From contig CM049306.1 of assembly GCA_026874595.1 (NCBI GenBank), forward strand, positions 9,044,519-9,108,518: a stretch of DNA of 64,000 bases, in the 5' to 3' direction. This DNA is from Sipunculus nudus (taxonomy: Eukaryota; Annelida; Sipuncula; Golfingiida; Sipunculidae). The notes below the pieces were generated by a model. The model saw only the letters and a list, made by a program, of their open reading frames with translations. It searched no databases and was not told the DNA's origin. Positions 40,515-53,785 of the stretch are shown here, piece after piece (within the stretch, counting starts at the first letter, position 1; each line of letters opens with the position of its first letter). The position numbers were made by a program, and so were the translations under genes.

Positions 40515-43500
40515 ATAGTAAAATACAAAAAGAGATAAGAAACCACAAATATAAAGTTGATTCAATCGACAAAACTCTTACCTTCGGCCACTGAAAAAAA
40601 AAACCAAAGTCAAACAATTCCATTTGCCCTTTTGTTCCGAAATTAATCACTAGATGGCGATACATAAGGAGCACTTCAAAAAAATTCTGCAACACGAAGG
40701 CACCGATGTGTTTAATATTGATGTACACACGCACGCCTTTAACAACAAGTTGTTTGAAAAATAATAAAACAACAAGACGTAAATATTCATTTCACTTCAT
40801 TTAATTCAAGCTGTTCGTGTGACAAGGCATAATAGATTTTGTCATGTGAACATTAGAAATATTTTGAATTGAGAAAGGAGGAATATTAAATTCCAAAGAA
40901 ATAGCTTCTCCTCCTCATTACCAATACATTTTGCGATAAAGAAAAAGCGAGAGTTTTTCAAGATTATGCCTCACATTTTCTTCAAGCTTGTTATCTAGCG
41001 TTTATAGCGATATGGACAAAAATTATCTTGATCCCCATGTAGCAGGTTTCAGAAACCTGCCGCACGGGGGCGCCATATAGGTACACCCGACGATGACCTC
41101 ACCTATATTATATACTTTATGTTTGCATTTTCGCAAAGGAAATCTGAAGCATGGCGCGTATAGCTTCACAGAAGTGCAAAAAATAAAAAATAAATAAATA
41201 AAGTGAATTGGTATTATGTAAATAATATGTTATCAGCATATATTTTTATAACAAATAAGATTGCATTGATTTCAGCAAAGCTTAACTTAAGCGGCAGGTC
41301 GTGGTCTGTCGTCCTTCATGTTTGTCAATGTATACTCGTTCGTCTAACCCACTGTGCGTTAGCAGAGCATTACTCGCAACCGTTAGACCTAAAGTTCTAT
41401 CTTGTTTTCTATGTATTCGAAAATGAATCCTCAATGGAAACAAATTTAGTGAACAGTGCCCTTATTCTATGAGCCAAGGTGCAAAGGTTTGAAAGACAAG
41501 CCTTTCTTATCGTTCAAGGTTTCTAAAAAATAAATTGCATAGTACATGTATTATAAAACCTGAAAACCGTGCATAATTTATACGCATATTCCTGCAAATA
41601 TGAAAAATGTGAATGAAACCCTGCCAACCAATTCTAAAATGCGATTAAAGTAGTGAAATATTAATGTTTAAATATCACCAACTTTTGTCACCAGACATGC
41701 ACTGCCATGCATCATGCTTAAGATGCAAATGGCTGTCGATAGAATAAGCATCTTGTAGCAAAATCTCCGGCTAAGAGCGGTTTACCGCTGCGTCGGGAGT
41801 TTATTTTCTGAAGGCGCACTAACAGGCACACTCCGGATAAGCTGACCTCTAAGCAAATGTCGCGATTGGTTCAACTTTTCGTACAGCTTTCTCGTTGCAA
41901 GGGTATATTTTAACGTGCAGTTGGCCCCTATTTGCTCATTTATACACGAAAATGTGCAGTTGTAATGCTTAACTTGTGCAGTTCTAAATTTTAACGTTTT
42001 GTTCCCGGCCGTCATGCACAGAGTGGAAAACCACAAAGATTTAATAACTGAATGTGATGGATCACTTATATAAGGACTTTTAGTTGGCTCTAAGTCTAAA
42101 GTTTTCAAACACCCTGTTATATTTCCGTTATATATGTATATAACATGTATACCGGTATATATTTGGTCATATTTTCATTCATAATATTCATATTATATTA
42201 ATAATGAGCTGAGCCAACGGTCCATGGGTCATGCAACCTTTTTACGTTTTTCGGGTTTGTAACTAAACATCAAGCATCTCAACAAAGTCACGTGCCACAC
42301 GTTACATAAGCATTATCTGACATGGCTTCCCTTGTTCCTGTTTGCTCAGAGTGTCACATTGAATATGTTTATTCAAATTGTTACTCTTCAAAACTCATTT
42401 TTATCTCTCCAAAATAGTTCTGACTGGATAGTCTATTAATGCCCAGGTATCTTGTCTCTCAGGAATCTTAGTCACATAATAAGTTTTTCCCTTCTGAATT
42501 TCACCTGTTCAATCCTGTTTTTAATGTGTATTTTATTGGTAAATAAATGTGCGTTAAAGAGGGGTCTCCTTTAACGGATGTGAGAAAGACAGTTTCAGGG
42601 CTTTCATTTTGTTTCATTTCATTAATATATAATATTAATTGAGATACCCGGTTGGGTTACACTTTAGTGTCACAACAATTCTAAATGTTGTTCTTACATA
42701 AATGGCACATATTCTTATTAAAGGGATAAGGGCATTTAGGTACGGGCGACAATTAAGTCAAGAGGTATAATTTTCACGTCCGAAAATTGTCAAGGTTTAA
42801 TTTATGCAACTGAATTCGGTTGTTATGCGCCGACGTGCATGCCAACCGCGTGCTTTCAAAACAACATTCCCATGATTGACTCATTACCGAAGTCGTAATG
42901 ATTTCCGATCAGTCTCAGCAGGCTATTTACCTTGCTAAGCCTCACCTAATCGGGGCTTATCTAAATTAAGGCCTTGTTGTACAGGGTTATTGTTATACAT
43001 GCAGCATCAATACAGTATAAGCAATACACACCGGCAAATGAATCCGGACACCGGACTAATGATGGGGAACTTGTGCTATACAGTCAAACTCAGCAGCGTT
43101 GATTTGTATGAATTAACTGGTCCTTGTAAATGAGTACCCAGGTAGGAACAGCCTTGAAGAGTTCCACAGAAAATAATCCACTTACAAAGTTTTTTTAAAG
43201 CAACATAAGATATACACAAAAACTCCTCGGCTAAAGTATGAAAAACCATTTGTCTTCACATTGAAATAAAATAAGGCGATTCTTCTGAGTTGTTCGCATT
43301 AACACCGCACCTCATAACTGTTTGGACTATAAAAATATTTCTAATTAGGACCCCGTGGTCAATATTTAAATTAAATGATGTAATAAGAACAACATAAAAT
43401 TTAACTTTATCATTAAATAATAATTTAGGTCAACACGGGGAGCGAAAACGCGGGTATTAATGTGGCACTGTGGGTCAGTTTAAAAAACTTGAGGTTTTTT

Positions 43501-46240
43501 TAGTGATGTACCCTCTCCCGGGTTAATACTAAGCATGCATTAATGAAAAAAAAATCAATTTCGATGCACAAGATTTACCAACAAGAAGCCCCTTCGGCTG
43601 TTGAGTGAATGTATAATTTATATAGGTAACACCCTAATGTATACGTAGACTGACCCTAACGTCTAATGTGCAAGCGACATCAGGAAAATTTCATTCAACT
43701 GTGACGTTCCTTCACTGAACTATTTATTTTAACCAAATCCAGTTCATATACATGGCTTCTTTAATGGCATGGTTAAATATGATTAACGGGGACGACAAAC
43801 GCCTTTCGCTTACATAAATTTGTTTGCACTCGTATATGCGGTATTATGGCCAGTGAAAAGCAATAGAGGCCCGGCTTTACACCTGTGCACGAATCTAAGA
43901 GTTACCCTAAACCCTCAAATACTGGCCTCTATTCATAAAACTGTGCGTAATACTTGCGAAGAAAAGTCAGCGGTGATTGTTTATCGGTAGCCTTGGTAAC
44001 CGCCAGGTACCCATGCTTGACCCAAAGATCTGAGCGCGGAAACTTGGTCGCACATGCAAACATCCACTTTTAATGGCCGGACGTAATACTGGGGTTCTTT
44101 CACGCCATACAAATGATCAGTTTCCCCGGCCCGACTTATTGAACATTGACTAATTAGGCTCGGTTTTGTTTGTATATACTCAAACGGGTTGCAATCGTTC
44201 CCCACACGGAACACGGGTCGAATGCCTGAGTTGGAGTGAAAGCGACAAGCTAACAGACGGCCAGCAGAGGCTGAAATGAAAAACTGAGAAAGCAGAATCT
44301 TTTCAATATTTCCGTGTCCCAGCGCTCAGGAGTTAATAAAAAATGTAATCATCAATAATTGGGAGATAGAATCCGGTAGCCCAAGTCTGATCTTAACGCG
44401 CACGCTGGCCGGAGATAAGGTAGTGGCTTATCTGTTATATACACACGTATACATTTTAAGTTCATTGGACATTATATGTGGATATTAGAGAAGTAAGGTT
44501 CGTGCTGACAGTGTTACATAAGATCATGATGAGTAGACCCGAGGAGAAGTTGGCGTGAAATCCAAAATCTCGGCTTGATAAAAGCCAAAAAGTCTATTTT
44601 TATGGATGAATAACTGTATCGGCGGCGTAATCATACAGGTGTACCTCGCCTCCATGCCCGGCTGTGTTCGCCACATACTTCCCAGGTAAGTTCATCGATT
44701 GCTCAGGTTACAGTTGTCAACCGGATGTGTTGTTAAGCTTGTGGTGTCAGAATTGCTTTATCTTATATACCGCTCCAAGGCCGTGAAACAGGTTAACGTA
44801 TATCGTATGTACAACCACCTGTATCTGAACTTTTAACGGATCCGTTCACGTCTTATCAATCACATCTGTTGCGATGTGTATAATTTAAGCCACCGTATGA
44901 GCTGGTGCTCCTAGTATACTTTAATACAGGGGTCAGGGGTCTAGCCCTGTCACTTATTGGTTTGTCTTTTTTTCTCGTGGGTACACTAGGGCATTGTATT
45001 CTTGATTTTCAATTTACACCATGCACACTGTCAATAGGATATGTCAACCAATCATTATGTGTTTTATATTTCAGATTTATGTAGGATGATTTTGCATTGT
45101 TATCTAAGATTCCCACATGTATGCTTCTGTCACATTATTTAAGAATAGAAGTGAATAATAATAATAATTAAAACAATAGTGATTATAATAATAATTCTTC
45201 CTGTTAATCTGTTGGGGTAATGATCTCTATCGTTCGTTATAGTTCTTCCCTATAATACTTTCCTTCTTATGGCACAGGGCATTTTATATTTTCCCAAATT
45301 TCATGATTCATTTTTATTTTTCATATTTCTTTTTATTAATTAGCACATAGATTTTATTTAAGTTATCTTCAGTTTATTCTTTAAAGTTCATTAGTTGAGA
45401 ATGAGCTTTGGTGCATGTTGCGTAACATTTATACTTTTATTTTATTTGATTAGTTAATAAAGCCAGGAGAGCACTAAAAGTTTACCCCCATTGAGTTGTT
45501 CACGAGTAAAAAGTTTACATAAGGTGTGACCCACGTCAAGAGTTTGTACCAAGCAACCTGTATGACGGGAGTTCCATTAATAAAGGAATGTGAATTATAA
45601 TTGAGTTACGGATTTCATTATCACGGAGGTCCACGTGACGTTCAGCGGGAGCACCGGGTGACCCCCAGGTATTTTCTGCTGCATGGGAGGGTTTGTCACA
45701 TTTCGCACTATCTGCTCCGAACTTGCGGTCATGCATAATACACGTGTATTTATGCATCATGTAGTGTACAGGTATAATCCGTACACAAAAAGGAATAATG
45801 TTCAGGAAGATGAAACTTTGATTTATGATAAAAATAGCTCCGGTATGATTCCAAGAAATAATCGGTTTAATAATCCTCTAGCTAGAAACCATATATAATT
45901 GAAAAAAGACAGAGTGTATATAACTAAATTCAATAACACTAGAGAATCCAAATGTTTAAACTGAGAGAAACTTGATTGTTCTTGTGGCTATCCATGTCTA
46001 TATTGAGCTGTCATTAATTAGAACATCACTACTATTAAACATCTTCCGAAGAGGTAGCTCTCTAGCTCGGTCGCGCAGAAATTATGCTTTAGTCCTTTGG
46101 CCTGCGATATCATGAATTTTGAATAGGCGCTTGTGTTATGGCCCAAGTCACAATGGCAAGTCAAATCCATGGATACAATAGTAAAGAGTACACAGAAACA
46201 AAACTTTTCACACGCCTTATATACAAGAAAACATGCACTG
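40515..46240. other. Intergenic or intronic host DNA, no gene recognised
   Basis: No coding exon was recognised. Two isolated splice donors occur without a partner: minus strand GCCGAAG|GTAAGAG (last base 40582, after a short open stretch) and plus strand TTCCCAG|GTAAGTTC (GT at 44686). The latter follows a GC-richer, possibly transcribed stretch from about 44520. Confidence 0.4.
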
Positions 46241-46249
46241 GAAACTCAC

Positions 46250-46301
46250 CAGGTTTACAATCCTTTATTTGTATGGTAAGATTCTCCATAACGTCATCCA
46301 T
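46250..46301 (-). other. Candidate first coding exon, minus strand (weak)
   Basis: ATG at 46301 in strong context (GGCGATGG) opens MDDVMENLTIQIKDCKP and runs into a consensus donor (ACCTG|GTGAGT). A CCAAT box (CTAACCAATCAGG) lies about 70 bp upstream on the same strand. The frame is also open upstream to 46574, so it could be part of a longer exon. No downstream exon was identified and I do not recognise the peptide. Confidence 0.25.
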
Positions 46302-46487
46302 CGCCGAACGGTTGATCTCATTGTTTTCCCCTGCGCGTATACGGGCCTTACGCCAGCCACCTGATTGGTTAGATTGACATGTTAATAATTCATAAATCAG
46401 CACGCTCTTTCTCTCTGAAGCATGTTCTACGCTCAACACTGCTTCAGGACGCTTGACATCTTGCTGCCAGTTAGTAAATCTCAGTGT

Positions 46488-46728
46488 ATCAGTCTTTTTC
46501 CTTGTGACGGGGATATAGGTTTGGATTGTGATTTGTTTGATCTGCTTAAAGAATGGCATGATTGCAAGATGCAATAAAAAGTATTTGACGGTACATGTTT
46601 CTGTAATTGACCATACTATCTAAACTCATCTCAAACATCAAATACCAAATACCATTGTATCAGAAATTTTAAGTTAATTTCAATATTTAGGAACTTAAGA
46701 ATTTGTAAAATCCAATTAACCTTGCTGC

Positions 46729-46767
<39 letters not shown>

Positions 46768-48452
46768 GTTGTTGAATCTTTGATATAATTATAATAATTA
46801 ATTCCACACATGCATATTATTCGCTTGCTTCCATAAGTTTTAATATGACTGCTAAAATTGTCAGTATAAAAAACCATGAAACTTGCTTGCTTTGAGGTAA
46901 TGTAGATGGTTCAAGTAGTATTGTCCATTTGCAATGAGCTTTCCAGCATCACTGTGCGGGTCAGATATCATGACGATCCCCGTGGCCATGGGTGACTATC
47001 TAGATATTTTATAAGAATATTTAACCTACTGTTAGTGACATTTATTTCTCAACATTTCCATGGAGAACATGGATATGTACACATTCAGGGTTCATAATTC
47101 AAATTTTATGATCTAATGGGAAATTTTTGTTTTGTGACGGCGGGAGTGTTGATGTGCTCAAAATCCTGTTTCGCATAGTACTATAGTATCTCACAAAATA
47201 TGGACCTAACTCCCGGCTTCCCAGAATACCTTATAAAACCATTTCTTGAAAGAAATTACATTTATCTGGGAGAAAAGTTAGAGTATCAGAGAAATACCCG
47301 AAGTTTCAGCAGCAATACAGATGTTCTCAGAGATATTTGAAAGAGATCATTAACGGGTAAAAGAAAGGTCCGCATGCTCGAGATGCCCACAGGTCTTTAA
47401 ATTGTGTCAGATAAAGGTCAGAACAACAGTTACCGTGACAACTAACAGGACAGAAAAATTCAAAAGGGAGACTGTTGGAGGTCTAACATATGATACATGA
47501 AAATATCAGGTGGACACGTACGGAGAGTGTGGAAAAAAATATCAAAAGGACTAAACAGACGCCAAAAGGGTTAAGGAGATATGTATTTGCATATGCAACA
47601 AGAGATTTGAATACTTGGCAAGGAACGCTCGAAGAGGTAAGAGAATACTTAACATACGTCAGAGAGCACAGCAAGTTACGTCAAATGTGAATTGAGATGT
47701 AAACATAGTGTTTACGCTAATCGAAAATAAAACTTCTAAGTAAAATACTTTACCTTGGCGGTCCGGAAGTCCAGACAAGGAGTCCCGGATGTTGTGTACA
47801 CAGCAGTTTCCGTTCTCAGCTTTATTCCAGGAAAATGACGTCTCTGGCCTTTATGCCTCGCCCAGATACACATGTTACATGGGAAACGTTTCGATCCGTC
47901 TGCACTTTGTCGCCAGGATTTGGTTTTGAGCTGGAGCCTGCTTAAACATCGATCTACAGAAAACAAAGACTGCTTGACAGCCTGGAAAGATTTCAGCAGA
48001 AAAACCGCTAGATAACTCCTTAATAGATCAAGCACTGTACAGTCTCTCAGCCAATCAAGATCTTGATTTTATTTTGTGCAGATTTGCTTTTCAAAATTCG
48101 CTCTTTATTTTTATTTTAATATATTCTCGTCATTTCAACAAATTCCATTCAGTGTTTTTTTTTTAATTTTGTTCGGTTCAGTTCAATTCTATCTTTGTAT
48201 ATTCTGGTCTAGTTCCCTTTACCGTCTATAACCATATTTTATCCAGTATTTACAAAGGAGTCTCTATTTTGCAGACATTCGAGTCACGGTGAAAATAGAA
48301 ACGTTTGGTTCTCTACCAGTGATAAGCGTGTGGTGATTGATATAAATGTCGACGTAAAATGTTTATTTGAAATTGTGCATCAGACCATATATCCATGTAC
48401 TTACCATGAAACTCCTTTATTGTTATATAGTCAAATACATTAATTATGACTA
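46488..48452. repeat. Tandem duplication of about 1.96 kb, copy 1
   Basis: It is directly followed by a near-identical second copy with an offset of 1963-1965 bp. Visible differences are a (TA)n two bases longer here, one base missing at about 47275, and one A/G substitution (GTGCAGATTTGC here). Each copy contains a minus-strand open stretch (47736-48035 in this copy) that runs into a donor (CCGCCAAG|GTAAAGTA). I do not recognise that peptide. Confidence 0.9.
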
Positions 48453-48693
48453 ATCAGTCTTTTTCCTTGTGACGGGGATATAGGTTTGGATTGTGATTTG
48501 TTTGATCTGCTTAAAGAATGGCATGATTGCAAGATGCAATAAAAAGTATTTGACGGTACATGTTTCTGTAATTGACCATACTATCTAAACTCATCTCAAA
48601 CATCAAATACCAAATACCATTGTATCAGAAATTTTAAGTTAATTTCAATATTTAGGAACTTAAGAATTTGTAAAATCCAATTAACCTTGCTGC

Positions 48694-48730
<37 letters not shown>

Positions 48731-50418
48731 GTTGTTGAATCTTTGATATAATTATAATAATTAATTCCACACATGCATATTATTCGCTTGCTTCCATAAG
48801 TTTTAATATGACTGCTAAAATTGTCAGTATAAAAAACCATGAAACTTGCTTGCTTTGAGGTAATGTAGATGGTTCAAGTAGTATTGTCCATTTGCAATGA
48901 GCTTTCCAGCATCACTGTGCGGGTCAGATATCATGACGATCCCCGTGGCCATGGGTGACTATCTAGATATTTTATAAGAATATTTAACCTACTGTTAGTG
49001 ACATTTATTTCTCAACATTTCCATGGAGAACATGGATATGTACACATTCAGGGTTCATAATTCAAATTTTATGATCTAATGGGAAATTTTTGTTTTGTGA
49101 CGGCGGGAGTGTTGATGTGCTCAAAATCCTGTTTCGCATAGTACTATAGTATCTCACAAAATATGGACCTAACTCCCGGCTTCCCAGAATACCTTATAAA
49201 ACCATTTCTTGAAAGAAATTACATTTATCTGGGAGAAAATGTTAGAGTATCAGAGAAATACCCGAAGTTTCAGCAGCAATACAGATGTTCTCAGAGATAT
49301 TTGAAAGAGATCATTAACGGGTAAAAGAAAGGTCCGCATGCTCGAGATGCCCACAGGTCTTTAAATTGTGTCAGATAAAGGTCAGAACAACAGTTACCGT
49401 GACAACTAACAGGACAGAAAAATTCAAAAGGGAGACTGTTGGAGGTCTAACATATGATACATGAAAATATCAGGTGGACACGTACGGAGAGTGTGGAAAA
49501 AAATATCAAAAGGACTAAACAGACGCCAAAAGGGTTAAGGAGATATGTATTTGCATATGCAACAAGAGATTTGAATACTTGGCAAGGAACGCTCGAAGAG
49601 GTAAGAGAATACTTAACATACGTCAGAGAGCACAGCAAGTTACGTCAAATGTGAATTGAGATGTAAACATAGTGTTTACGCTAATCGAAAATAAAACTTC
49701 TAAGTAAAATACTTTACCTTGGCGGTCCGGAAGTCCAGACAAGGAGTCCCGGATGTTGTGTACACAGCAGTTTCCGTTCTCAGCTTTATTCCAGGAAAAT
49801 GACGTCTCTGGCCTTTATGCCTCGCCCAGATACACATGTTACATGGGAAACGTTTCGATCCGTCTGCACTTTGTCGCCAGGATTTGGTTTTGAGCTGGAG
49901 CCTGCTTAAACATCGATCTACAGAAAACAAAGACTGCTTGACAGCCTGGAAAGATTTCAGCAGAAAAACCGCTAGATAACTCCTTAATAGATCAAGCACT
50001 GTACAGTCTCTCAGCCAATCAAGATCTTGATTTTATTTTGTGCAGGTTTGCTTTTCAAAATTCGCTCTTTATTTTTATTTTAATATATTCTCGTCATTTC
50101 AACAAATTCCATTCAGTGTTTTTTTTTTAATTTTGTTCGGTTCAGTTCAATTCTATCTTTGTATATTCTGGTCTAGTTCCCTTTACCGTCTATAACCATA
50201 TTTTATCCAGTATTTACAAAGGAGTCTCTATTTTGCAGACATTCGAGTCACGGTGAAAATAGAAACGTTTGGTTCTCTACCAGTGATAAGCGTGTGGTGA
50301 TTGATATAAATGTCGACGTAAAATGTTTATTTGAAATTGTGCATCAGACCATATATCCATGTACTTACCATGAAACTCCTTTATTGTTATATAGTCAAAT
50401 ACATTAATTATGACTAAT
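48453..50418. repeat. Tandem duplication of about 1.96 kb, copy 2
   Basis: It repeats 46488-48452 almost exactly. The junction shows a short microhomology (AT). It is either a recent segmental duplication or an assembly artefact from two haplotypes or collapsed reads. Confidence 0.9.
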
Positions 50419-53400
50419 GCTTCATTGTCCCGTCCATCTCCCAGACCATGGATTGTGTATGATATTCACGTATAGATATTTGTTTGCACTGCTTTAGGTT
50501 TCTTCTATTAACATATTGAGGACCACTTTTAAGAGTATTCAAGTACGAGTATGAAAACTGATATAAAATGAGCAGATGTATAGATGTATACATTGCGGTG
50601 CAAATAACAATTTCAAAGATTAATTTTCCAGATGAAAAATTAACTATACACAGTGTCACACGCTCCAAATCCTGCCTAATAAGGGTACATAATTTATTCC
50701 ATACTGCTTTCTGTGCGAGCTGCAGTTGGTCATATTTTAGTCCGTTTGATCTCACAATGTTGACATACACGTTGAAGTGATAAGTAGCTTTGCTGACAGG
50801 AACGGTGACGCAAGCGTCTATACGGACTAGAGGGTCGCTTGTAAACAGCCGATGTATTCTTCAGTGATAATTAATAAGCGTGTTGCCAGGCTGTATCAAT
50901 GTTCTCTACTGTTGTAAAAAATGCTTAATTACATAAACAACCGAACCACTCAAACATGTAAACGCATGAGAGACTTTGCACAGGATGAGATGATTTGCTG
51001 AACGATCAGTATATACAAATCTAAACCAGTGGTCGACACTGAATGTGACAATTACTCTCAGATTCGTTCACTTCACTACATTCACATGTTAATTTTACCC
51101 AAAGAGATAACGGTGTTCACTAGGCAGTGTTTTAAATCCGCTGTGTTTACAAACAGTAACTTTGCTAGGCAGTACAAAATGAAAAGGTGAGCAAACGGCG
51201 CAGTATGTGGTCATTGTTGGTCAGTAACAATTGGACAGCTTTGAGAGGTGCACGTGTTTTGTGCAGTAGCCAACGCAGTGGAAGCCGACATCCTGAAGAC
51301 GCACCAAAGCTGTATAAAACTGGTAATAATCAGTTCTCTATTCACCTTTCCTGTTAAGCCCGGTCTAGGGGTTGGTGACAGCTAAGCAACTGGCAAGTGG
51401 TATTCCTTCGTTGACATTTCCCAAAGAAACGATTATCGGGGCCCTCGTCCAGTTGGTTAGATACACACAATAACGAAAGAGTGGGGAGCCGTACAGACGT
51501 GGAATAAACGCTGGATATTGCTAGGGTCTGCTACTGTAAGCCATTGCATGCATGGTGTTGGCGGTTGATATTGGTTTATCCTGGAAAGTTAACGGCAAAC
51601 GGCCGCCAGCCGTGGGGTCAGCGTTCGGAAAAAGAAAGAAATTGACATGGATATAAGTGACTTCTGTCTGCTATGTACCAGTGACCAACCTTGAAGAATT
51701 CGATAAATCATGCAGTGCAAAAATCCCCCTTGGGACAAACTGTTGCACGACTAAATGAAGGCGGCAGTCTGGAGCTAGGCGTGTGGTTTACATTGTCTGC
51801 AATTAATGGAGATTTTGACCTCGGATACTTTCAAAATCCACCCACCAAAACCGAGCATGCCTGGAGTTAAAACAACCCAGAAACAGGTATACAGTGTTAC
51901 TATAACTTAATTATACACAGAACGCTGCTAACGACACGCAGGAGATTAAAATTGGTATGTCACGATGTTAAGAAGGGTCTTAAGGTTTAAGTTCCGTTTA
52001 AATATAGGCCTTATTATTATTTTCAATTAACGGTGACCAGGGCCTATTATTAGGAAATATAGAATAATTCATTAACCAAAGGAGTCCCCTTGCATGACGA
52101 AATAGTCCTTTGCATGTATAGCTACCCGCAGGCACAGACAGCTTTAGTAGATGGGAAAGAAAATCTCACCAATCATTGATGATATGGTGTAAAGTAGCAG
52201 TTTTTCGGTAGTTATAGAAGAAGTACCTGGTATTCTTGAATTTGTGATGCGATATTTTTAGAGTTATAGACAAGGTTTGGAAACTGGTATTTGCCCTCCT
52301 GATTAGTGTATCGTATGAACCATGTCGTTTTTCCTAAAAGATGCATATTCCAAAATAGATTTTACGTATAATAAAAATGCTACCGTGTTTGATCAAATGT
52401 ATTTATCAACAGGAATGCAGCAATATTATTGGAAGTGAACCCTTACTAATTTTACTGAAGCAAAACCTCATTTCCCATATTAGTCCTCTTTTGTTTCTTT
52501 CGAGGAATTGAAAATGGGGTGAAATAACATGAATTTACTTGAACAATTTTATCACAAAATCACTGGCCTCCTCGATTTGTTTATAATTAGCTCCCACAGA
52601 AGGTAACGCTATATCATTTTGCGGTATATCACTGTTAGCCACACACAAATGTATATTTTTTTATTTATCCGGATAAAAGTTGTTTTTCCCTTAATATTAC
52701 CCAAACCAATGGTCTCGGACCACTTGACGTACATATATATTCTGAAAACTAAAACCGTTTCTTATCATGTGGTGCATAATAATTTTGGGATGGATTTTCA
52801 AAACTTAATTCCTGAGGATAAAAAAATTGTTGATTAATTTATCTCAAATTAGTATAATTCTTAGCCATTATTGGTTAAAATATTTCAACGCAGGGAGTTT
52901 TAAACAATTGCTCCAAAATGCGTATTTTATCTTTTGGTTCATTCAAGGAGAGTTTTCGAAACTATTTGTATATATATTTCAAATTCAAATACCCATATGA
53001 TAATGTTGAAAATTAACGCACTTAATAAACAAAACGTCCCGGGGGGGGGGGGGGGGGGGGTTCCAGTATTTGACTGATGCCCATTCCGCTTTTGCTTTTG
53101 GTATGCTGGAATAAATATTCGATCGTCGAATACCTGAAGATAATCAAAATATTTTTTAAAGTTTATAACCTGTATCCAAAACATGCCTAAACTGTCCATA
53201 CACCATAATAGAGCACACGTTTTTAACTATAAATCTTCTTCATAGTAATGTTGTGATGTTCATACTTTATACATTTGGCTTTTACTTTACGTTATGAAGA
53301 AGATATTTTGTGATATTTCAGGTGGATGAATTAGCTGATCAAACTACCGCATCATATGCACCGATAAAGATACAGATTTAGCCGGACAGTTTTTGAAAGT

Positions 53401-53757
53401 ATGGAAGGTCATATCACAATATGATCTCTGCGGCTCTGGTGTGCCTGTTTTAGGGTGATATATATCATAAAATCGATTTCTAACACAAATTAAAAAAATA
53501 TAATTAAATGCCTAAATCTAAGCTGAAATAGGCTGCCATAATCAGTATTTCCCTTATCTTGGCAAGATTATTGGATATAATGTTTCAGCAGGCCCACACC
53601 CGTAAACCCGACATGGCCTCAAGGTTTCCCGCAAATTTGAAAAGCATTATCTTAGTATACTGACTGACGCATCATTTTCAGTTTTCTGTTTGAAGTTTTT
53701 ATCAGTCAGGTATTTACCATACTGAACATTGTTAGTTCACTCTTTTTGTTTGCTTCA
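50419..53757. other. Upstream region of the 459-aa gene
   Basis: No coding exon was recognised. Possible leader-exon signals on + are CAG|GTATAC near 51888 and a TTTCAG acceptor near 53321. A 20-base G run lies at 53041-53060. Confidence 0.35.
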
Positions 53758-53785
53758 GCTCTTTCCTCTGCGCAAGGCACCTGCG

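Noticed and set aside
40582-40734. Minus-strand exon next to the right end, implying the transposon sits in a host intron
   Set aside because: There is a good donor (GCCGAAG|GTAAGAG) but the upstream peptide is unrecognised, a TTTTTTTTCAG lies only nine bases before the donor, and no partner exon was found on the other side of the element.
46161-46574. 137-codon minus-strand frame as a complete gene
   Set aside because: Part of it overlaps the start of the tandem duplication and it contains a strong donor (last base 46250). At best the portion around MDDVMENL is an exon, listed with low confidence.
50414-50770. 118-codon minus-strand frame adjacent to the tandem duplication
   Set aside because: No recognisable motif, AT-rich composition and no supporting splice sites.
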